Made by a program: the position numbers and the translations under genes. From JAICLV01 sp036380925 (GTDB lineage Bacteria > Actinomycetota > Actinomycetes > Acidothermales > Acidothermaceae): DNA of 12,889 bases. The notes below the pieces were generated by a model, which was given only the letters and a program-made list of their open reading frames with translations, did not search any database and was not told the DNA's origin. Shown here piece after piece: positions 1 through 6,394 of this stretch (position 1 is the stretch's first letter; the number at the start of each line of letters is the position of its first letter). The stretch spans positions 1 through 12,889 of the forward strand of contig DASVDW010000118.1 in assembly GCA_036380925.1 (NCBI GenBank), read 5' to 3'.

Positions 1-3000
1 CGCGCATCGCCGGTCGACGGCACGGCCTCACAGTTCGCACAGCTGCCAGACGGCACGATCGACGACGATTACCCCGGCGACCGCACCCCGGCCATCACAG
101 CTGACGGCATTGGCCTGGTGTTCCAGTCGAACAACAACGCCCTTGTGCAGATCGCCAGCGGCTCCGACATTGTGTACGCACACGCTCCGAACGCGGTCGC
201 GCCGGCGTTCCCCAACGGCGCCGCGCTGACCATCGACAACCAAACCGCGTCACAGCTGCGGCTCAACTGGCCGGCCGCGACCGACGACCACGTCGTCATC
301 GGTTACCGCGTGACGCAGAACGGCAAGACGATCGCCGATCTCGACCCGACGGCGTCGTCGTACACCGTCACCGGCCTGGCTGCCGGTCAGACTTACCAAT
401 TCGCGGTGAGCGGCGTTGACGCGGCGCTCAACGTCGGAACGCCAGTGACCGCCACCGTCGACAACTCTGGCGGTTCGCAGCCTCCGGGCCAGGCGGCTCT
501 CGTCGTCGACGCCTCGATGGGCGGCGGCCACGCGACCCTGACGTGGGACGCGTCGTCCGACTCGGGCGTCACCGGTTATCGCGTCCTGCGCGGTGAGGGC
601 GACACCGGCACGTTGACCGAAATCGCGGACGTCGGCGGCGCCAGCACCACGACCTACACCGATTCCGGCCTTGCCGCCTCGACGACGTACCGCTACGAGG
701 TGCACACCCTCGGCTCCAGTGGCGAGCAGCCCTACACGGTGATCACGAAGGTCACCACGCCAGCGCTGGGTGCGGCGAGCATCGCGGTCAACGTCCTTCT
801 CGTCGACGGCGCGCCCGCAGCGCGGCTCGGATCTGACCTCACGGTCACCGTGCACGGGCCGGCGAACGTCACGGGGACGGCGTCGATCGCCTACACGAAG
901 TCCGACGCCAGCACTGACGTCGAGCAGGTCGCACTGGCTCAGACGGCGCCGGACTCCGGGGTGTACACCGGGAAATTCCCGCTCGCAGAGGGGATCGCCG
1001 CTATCACAGCGGTGTCGGCGTCGCTGACCGACGGCGCCGGCCAGTCGGTGTCAGCCGACGCGACCGGCATGCCGCTCGAGGTGAGTGGCGCGCTTGCGAT
1101 CACCGTCACCGCGCCCTCGGCGGGATCGGTCGACGGCTCGAAGTTGGCGGTGCTCAGCACGGCGGTCGACACAGGCGCGCAGCACGTCGTCAACGGCGGC
1201 CAGACCGTCACGCTGCCGCTTGCTCCAGCCACCGACTACACGCTCACGCTGACCGAGCCGTCGACATACGCGCCGGCGCCCAATTACCCGGTCGCGAAGC
1301 AGGACGCGGTCACGGTCGCGGCGGGCACGACGTCCACGCTGACCGTCGATCCGGTGTTGCCGGCGACGCTCAGCGTTTTCGTGTCGCCACGGGTGTCGAC
1401 GCAGGTCGACGTGTATGACGAAAACGGCGCCCTGGTCGGCACGAAGAACGAGGCCGACGCCGCGGCCAGTGGGGCGTTCGGGCCATTGCCCGCCGGTTCG
1501 AAGGTGACCGTCGACACCACCGTGCTCGACCAGTCGGCGAAGGTGACCAAGCACCAGTCGCAGACCGTGACGCTCGTGCCGGGTGACAATCAGGTTCCGG
1601 TCAATCTGACCGCGCTGCCAACCGCCACGGTCAGCGGCAAGGTGACGGTCAACGGTGTCGCGGCCAGCTGGGGTCAGGTCACCGCGACCGAAACCGTCGA
1701 CGGGCGGCCTTGGACGTTCAGCGCGACCATCAAGAACGACGGCGGTTACACCATCCCGGTGCTTGCCGGGGATGTCACGCTCAACGCGAAGGCGAGCGAC
1801 TCGCTGCCCGGTTCGAAGACGGTGACGGTCGCGGCCGGAGACACCGCGAACGGTGACATCGAGCTGACCGGTCCGCACCACTACCGGATCGCGCTCGGCA
1901 TCACCACGGTCGAGCCCGACGGCAGCACCGCCACCTTGCCCGTCGACTGGCGCACGGCGGTGCACTTCGGCGTCAGCATTCAGGGCCCTGGCTACAACGG
2001 TGACATCGCACCGACGATCGTGGTCAATAGCCTGCCGGGCGCCGTCTACACGATGTGCGCCAACGGCGCGCAGGCCGGGCTGCCGTCGTCCTGCAACTCG
2101 GTGACGGTTGGCGACGTCGACGCCGCCACGCTCACCGTCACGCTCGTGGGCGCGGGCCGGATTACCGGCACCCTCCTCGGACCTGACGGCCAGCCGTTCA
2201 CCGGCCACTGGACCGCATACACCTACCAACTGCTGAACGGCCAGCGCAAGAGCGTCGACAGCGCGCTCGGCAGCGGCAGCGGGATGTCAATCGATGTCCC
2301 GACGGCTGGCACGTACGAGATTGACGTGACAGCGGACGGCGGCCTGCGCGCGCAGCCGGTGACCGCGACGGTCGCCAATGGCGGCATCGTCGACGTCGGG
2401 CAGATCCCGCTCGGGCTCGACCGCAACTTCGGTGGGCCAGGTAACTCGGTGGTCGCGCAGAGCAGCGAGATCAATCCGGGTCAGGCAGCCGAATTCCGGG
2501 TGACGTACGCCTACGGCGGCAGTTCCGCGGTACCCGCCACCATCCGGCTCGGGATTCCGGCGGGCGCCGCGCTGGTGCCGAACAGCGTCACCCTCAACGG
2601 CGCGCCCGTTGCCGACCCGTCCGTCGTCGACGGCTTCGCCGAGGTGACGCTGCCTGACCTGAACCCCGGTGACACGGGCACGCTGCACTACGCGGTGCAG
2701 ACGACGTCGAGCACGCCGTCCGGGCCGCTGACCGCGATCGTGCGGATGCGCTACGGCTCGAGCGGCGACGCGCTGATCGGTTCGGCGACCACGACCGTCG
2801 TCGGCGTCACGCTCGCCGCGCCGACCGTCGTCAACGGGTTGACCGCGGCCGTGACCGGCCACGCGCCGGCCGGTTCGGTCGTGAACGTGTACGACGAATT
2901 CGGTGAGCAGGTCGGCTCGGCAATCGCCACCGCCGGCGGCTTGTGGCAGGCCACCGTGACATTGGCCAACCGCGGCGAGGGTCACACCTACTCGTTGCAG

Positions 3001-6000
3001 GCGAGCACGACGGTCGCCGGAGCGGAGGTTCGCTCCGACACGCAGTGGGTGACGCACAACAGCCACTCCGTGCAACCGACGTCGGTCTCTATCTCGCAGC
3101 CCGACGGCCGACTCGTGTCGTTCGACCCGAGCACGGGCGTCGCGCGCTTCCCGTACGTGTTCGTGCCGGGCATGGGGCTCAACGTCTCGGCGTGCTTCCC
3201 TTCGGGGACCCAGGTCAAGGACATGTCGGCGCGGATCGGGCCGCAGCTGCACGGGGCGTCGGCCGTCGGCGTGCTGTACGGCTCGGCGTCGCCGGGCTTC
3301 GTCAGCGACGCGACGCCGCGATCGAACTCGGCGCTGATCGATGCCAACCAGGCGCCGACGTCGCTCGACAGCGCCGCGCTGGTGGGCGGCAGCGGCGGCT
3401 GTTACTCGGCGCAGCTCAACCCGAGCGTGTCCGAGCTTGGCGCGATTTACCTCGACTACACGGCAAATCCCGCGCCGTTCAACGCCTCCGAACTCGAGAT
3501 GCCGGGCGGCGCGGCGACCGAAAGTCTGCCGCCGGCGCTGGCGAGCCACACCGGCGACCAGTTGGTCGACGACGGCAACGGCACGCGCACCTTCACCGCG
3601 ACGCTGCCCGCGGTCGACGGATCGGTGACGCTCACCGGCACGATGCGCACCGTCGACTACGCGCCGACCGCAGACGATTCGCAGGCGGCTGCGGCGGCCG
3701 GCGTGCCGGTCTATGGCCTCAGCCAGAGCATCTCCGCAAGCAGCGACTCGGTGTCGGGCGTCGTCCACGCCTACATCCCGCAGTCCTGGCTGCAGGCGTA
3801 TCTACCGGCGGGCACCGCCGGGGTCGTGTCGTCGCAGCAGTTGGCCGCGCACGCGGCGGGGCTGCACTCGGCCGACATCGTGATCCCGGTGGCGAAGGCC
3901 ATCGAGGTCACGCTCAATGTCGCGGCGACCGGCCACTCGTTGCAGGACGCGCTCGGCGCCGGCGGACCGTACGACCAACTGTCGAAGCTGCTTGACGAGG
4001 TCGACAACAGCAGCTGCGCCGACGAGGCGGACAAGCAGAACCTACGCAACTACCTGAGCAACATCGCCGATGTCGTCCGCAACCAGCAGATCGCCGGCGC
4101 CGCGGTGTCGCTGTTCGGCGTGATCGTGGGCTTCGGCCTCGGGCCGATCGGCAGCATCGTCGCCGGTGCGGCGATCGACCTGGCGATGGACGCGCTGCAG
4201 AACAAGACGCTTCGAGACGCAGCCAAGGTGGTGCATGACGACCTGGCGTTTTGCGAGCAGGACGTTCAGGTGGACGACGAGGTCGCCGATCCGGACTGGG
4301 TCATCGACCCGAGCGGCTTCACCTACGAGGCGGTCACCGCGAACCGGCTCTCGGGTGTCACCGCGACGCTGCTGCAGTCCGATTCGCCGGACGGTCCGTT
4401 CCACGTGTGGGACGCCGCGGCGTACGGCCAACAAAACCCGCTGACCACAGACGCGCAAGGCAAGTACGGCTGGAATGTGCCCTTCGGTTACTGGAAGGTC
4501 GCGTACACCAAGCCTGGCTACCAGACCGCGTACAGCCAGGTCTTCCAGATCCCGCCGCCGCGGTTCGACGTCAACGTCGGGCTCACCCGCATCGCGGCGC
4601 CGACGGTTGCGCTGACCCGCGCCACATCGGGGGCGACGTCCAGCGTCACCGTGGGTTTCGACGACTACATGGACGTCACAACGGTGACCGGTCGCATCGC
4701 CGTCGTTGGCGCAAATGGAAATCCGGTCAGCGGCAGCGTGCAGCCGGTCGACGCGCAAGCGGCGCCGGACGGCAAGCAGCTCGCGAAGACGTTCCGGTTC
4801 ACGCCCGACCAGCCGGTCGCTGACGGCGCCGGGCTGACCGTCAACGTCGACGAGTTGGTGCGCGACTACGCGGGTCACACGCTCGACGCGGCGTTCTCGC
4901 AGGCGGTGACCGCGACGGCGCCGGCCACGCCCGCGCCGGTGAGCGACGTCCGCGCATTCGCGATCGACGCGCACACCATGCGGGTCGAATGGACGACGCC
5001 CGCCGACGACGGCGGCAGTCCGCTCACGGGTGTGCGCGTCACGGCGTCGAACGGCGCGGTGCTCGACCTGCCGGCGGACGCGACCGCGGCGACGCTCGAC
5101 GGCCTCGCGGCGCAGACCGGCTACACGGTCACGGTCGCGGCGGTCAACGCGGTCGGCGCAGGTCCGGCGCAGTCGGCGATCGCGACGACGCCGCCACTGT
5201 CCGTCGACCAGGCGTTCGGCTCGTTCCACCTGCCGCCGACGATCGACGGCGGCGCTTCCGGCGAGGGAACGGTGACCCTGCCGTCTCCGGCGTCCGGTGA
5301 CACGAACGTCGCCTTGTCGAGCGACTCGCCGGTTGCGACGGCGCCGCGTGGCGTGACCGTTCCGGCCGGCCAGGCAACTGCCACGTTCACGGTCACGACG
5401 ACGAACCCGGTGCTCGACACCGACGTGACCATCACGGCGACGCGTGGTGGTGCGTCCCTCGAGGCGCCGCTGACCGTGCGTCACGTGGACGTGCCGCTCC
5501 AGGCGACGGCGTCCACCGGCAGCGTCGCGTTGTCGTGGACGGCGGCAACCGATTCTGACGTCGTCGGCTATCGGGTGCTGCGAGCCGTCGGCGACGGCGA
5601 TTTCGCCGCGGTGGCGGATGTCGACGGCTTGGGCACGACCACCTACACCGACTCGGGTCTCGACGCCGGCACGACCTACCGGTACCGCGTGCTCGCGCGC
5701 TTCGCGGGCTCGCCCGCCTACCCGTGGTCGTCGGTCGCCGAGGCGACCACGCCCGTCGTCATCACGCCGGTGTCGCTGTCAGCGACGGCGTCGCCGGCGG
5801 CCCCGACCTACGGCCAGGACGTCACCGTGCACGTGACGATGACTCCGGCGGTGAGCGGTGCGACGGTGACGGTCGCCGAGGGTGCGACGACGTTGGGCTC
5901 GGGCACGACCGGCGACGACGGCACGGCCGACATCGCGGTGAGCGGCCTGCACGTGGGCGCCCACCAGTTGACCGTGAGCTACGCGGGCAGCGCGACGACC

Positions 6001-6354
6001 ACGCCGGCGACGACGACGGTGAGCGTGACGGTGGCGAAGGCGGCGACAAGGCTGACCGTCGACGCGATCACCTCGTTGCGCGACCTGTTGGCGCTGGTGT
6101 TCGGCCGTCACGAAGTGACCGCGCGTCTGGTGCGGGCGAGCGACGGCGCGCCGGTGGCCGGCCAGCAGGTGGTGATCGACAGCTGGAAGGGCTCGTTCTG
6201 CACGGCGACGACGGACGCCGACGGCGTGGCAAGATGCCCGGTGCCCCCGCGGCTGCGCTCGGTGGTGCTGCTGGGTCAGGTGCACGCGAGCTTCGCAGGT
6301 TCGGGCGACTACCTGCCGTCGTCCGTCGGAACGCTGGAGCGGCCCGGGCGATAG
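1..6354 (+). CDS. Giant multidomain Ig/FN3 surface protein, 5'-truncated
   Basis: The frame is open from base 1 to TAG at 6352, giving 2117 residues; the true start lies upstream, so the GTG at 118 is internal. Residues 1-66 resemble a final PD40/WD40-like blade (AITADGIGLVFQS). FN3-like domains lie near 67-156, 160-254, 1644-1732 and 1829-1919. Between them are Ig-like sandwiches (255-540), carboxypeptidase-regulatory-like domains (541-625, 718-805), a DUF11-like domain (810-935) and an Ig-like domain (935-1020). An unassigned block (1021-1310) and a helical glycine-rich insert (1310-1425) follow. Next come a transthyretin-like module (1429-1530, DPSGFTYEAVTANRLSGV), a Big_5/SbsA-like domain (1531-1640), and Big_3_5-like (1920-2015) and Ig-like C-terminal domains. 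Such composition is typical of secreted adhesive or structural proteins; that role is inference. No LPXTG, C-terminal membrane helix or catalytic motif is visible. The surface-protein class is well supported; the exact function is unknown. Confidence 0.85.
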   Translation, partial: RASPVDGTASQFAQLPDGTIDDDYPGDRTPAITADGIGLVFQSNNNALVQIASGSDIVYAHAPNAVAPAFPNGAALTIDNQTASQLRLNWPAATDDHVVIGYRVTQNGKTIADLDPTASSYTVTGLAAGQTYQFAVSGVDAALNVGTPVTATVDNSGGSQPPGQAALVVDASMGGGHATLTWDASSDSGVTGYRVLRGEGDTGTLTEIADVGGASTTTYTDSGLAASTTYRYEVHTLGSSGEQPYTVITKVTTPALGAASIAVNVLLVDGAPAARLGSDLTVTVHGPANVTGTASIAYTKSDASTDVEQVALAQTAPDSGVYTGKFPLAEGIAAITAVSASLTDGAGQSVSADATGMPLEVSGALAITVTAPSAGSVDGSKLAVLSTAVDTGAQHVVNGGQTVTLPLAPATDYTLTLTEPSTYAPAPNYPVAKQDAVTVAAGTTSTLTVDPVLPATLSVFVSPRVSTQVDVYDENGALVGTKNEADAAASGAFGPLPAGSKVTVDTTVLDQSAKVTKHQSQTVTLVPGDNQVPVNLTALPTATVSGKVTVNGVAASWGQVTATETVDGRPWTFSATIKNDGGYTIPVLAGDVTLNAKASDSLPGSKTVTVAAGDTANGDIELTGPHHYRIALGITTVEPDGSTATLPVDWRTAVHFGVSIQGPGYNGDIAPTIVVNSLPGAVYTMCANGAQAGLPSSCNSVTVGDVDAATLTVTLVGAGRITGTLLGPDGQPFTGHWTAYTYQLLNGQRKSVDSALGSGSGMSIDVPTAGTYEIDVTADGGLRAQPVTATVANGGIVDVGQIPLGLDRNFGGPGNSVVAQSSEINPGQAAEFRVTYAYGGSSAVPATIRLGIPAGAALVPNSVTLNGAPVADPSVVDGFAEVTLPDLNPGDTGTLHYAVQTTSSTPSGPLTAIVRMRYGSSGDALIGSATTTVVGVTLAAPTVVNGLTAAVTGHAPAGSVVNVYDEFGEQVGSAIATAGGLWQATVTLANRGEGHTYSLQASTTVAGAEVRSDTQWVTHNSHSVQPTSVSISQPDGRLVSFDPSTGVARFPYVFVPGMGLNVSACFPSGTQVKDMSARIGPQLHGASAVGVLYGSASPGFVSDATPRSNSALIDANQAPTSLDSAALVGGSGGCYSAQLNPSVSELGAIYLDYTANPAPFNASELEMPGGAATESLPPALASHTGDQLVDDGNGTRTFTATLPAVDGSVTLTGTMRTVDYAPTADDSQAAAAAGVPVYGLSQSISASSDSVSGVVHAYIPQSWLQAYLPAGTAGVVSSQQLAAHAAGLHSADIVIPVAKAIEVTLNVAATGHSLQDALGAGGPYDQLSKLLDEVDNSSCADEADKQNLRNYLSNIADVVRNQQIAGAAVSLFGVIVGFGLGPIGSIVAGAAIDLAMDALQNKTLRDAAKVVHDDLAFCEQDVQVDDEVADPDWVIDPSGFTYEAVTANRLSGVTATLLQSDSPDGPFHVWDAAAYGQQNPLTTDAQGKYGWNVPFGYWKVAYTKPGYQTAYSQVFQIPPPRFDVNVGLTRIAAPTVALTRATSGATSSVTVGFDDYMDVTTVTGRIAVVGANGNPVSGSVQPVDAQAAPDGKQLAKTFRFTPDQPVADGAGLTVNVDELVRDYAGHTLDAAFSQAVTATAPATPAPVSDVRAFAIDAHTMRVEWTTPADDGGSPLTGVRVTASNGAVLDLPADATAATLDGLAAQTGYTVTVAAVNAVGAGPAQSAIATTPPLSVDQAFGSFHLPPTIDGGASGEGTVTLPSPASGDTNVALSSDSPVATAPRGVTVPAGQATATFTVTTTNPVLDTDVTITATRGGASLEAPLTVRHVDVPLQATASTGSVALSWTAATDSDVVGYRVLRAVGDGDFAAVADVDGLGTTTYTDSGLDAGTTYRYRVLARFAGSPAYPWSSVAEATTPVVITPVSLSATASPAAPTYGQDVTVHVTMTPAVSGATVTVAEGATTLGSGTTGDDGTADIAVSGLHVGAHQLTVSYAGSATTTPATTTVSVTVAKAATRLTVDAITSLRDLLALVFGRHEVTARLVRASDGAPVAGQQVVIDSWKGSFCTATTDADGVARCPVPPRLRSVVLLGQVHASFAGSGDYLPSSVGTLERPGR
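478..762 (+). repeat. FN3-like domain 2 of the giant protein
   Basis: This fibronectin type III-like unit carries the typical W (LTWDASSDSGVTGYRVLR) and the conserved end of the fold (TTYTDSGLAASTTYRYEV). It is closely similar to the FN3-like unit at 5485-5757. Both share GYRVLR and TTTYTDSGL followed by TTYRYxV, so they look like diverged copies of one module placed about 1570 residues apart. Confidence 0.75.
3928..4275 (+). other. Helical glycine-rich insert with flanking cysteines (domain)
   Basis: Residues about 1310-1425 of the giant protein lack beta-sandwich character. They read as an amphipathic helix (YDQLSKLLDEVDNSSCADEA), a second helix (NLRNYLSNIADVVRNQQIAG), then a hydrophobic stretch of about 30 residues with GxxxG-like spacing (SLFGVIVGFGLGPIGSIVAG), and a closing helix ending in LAFCEQD. 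Cysteines at residues 1339 (base 4015) and 1418 (base 4252) bracket the hydrophobic part and could form a disulfide. The hydrophobic run is long enough to cross a membrane, but it contains several Gly and a Pro and lies inside an exported protein, so a packed helical hairpin is equally possible. Family not recognised. Confidence 0.6.
5485..5757 (+). repeat. FN3-like domain 4 of the giant protein
   Basis: Second copy of the FN3-like unit seen at 478-762, with VALSWTAATDSDVVGYRVLR and TTYTDSGLDAGTTYRYRV. It sits between an Ig-like domain with the pattern VALSSDSPVATAPRGVTVP and a Big_3_5-like domain with GAHQLTVSYAGS. The other two FN3-like units (near 199-465 and 4930-5196) are more divergent. 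Confidence 0.75.
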
Positions 6355-6394
6355 GCGGCGCCGGTTGGGCCGAAGCGGAGAATCGCGGCGCCGC
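6355..6394. terminator. Candidate bidirectional terminator between convergent genes
   Basis: GCGGCGCCG at 6355-6363 and its reverse complement at 6386-6394 form a perfect 9-bp stem with a 22-nt loop. It begins directly after the stop codon of the giant gene and touches the stop codon of the convergent CWB2 gene. No T-tract follows on either strand, which is common in high-GC actinobacteria. Position and symmetry suggest a hairpin that ends both transcripts; this is inference. Confidence 0.4.

Noticed and set aside
2287..3768. 493-codon minus-strand open frame (and similar ones at 1051-2229 and 4042-5484)
   Set aside because: These are Arg-rich shadows antisense to the giant protein, whose own frame shows clear domain patterns throughout.
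1..6354. Giant protein as a toxin or contact-dependent effector
   Set aside because: No nuclease, ADP-ribosyltransferase, RHS or pretoxin motif is visible, the C-terminus is an Ig-like domain, and no immunity-like small gene follows.
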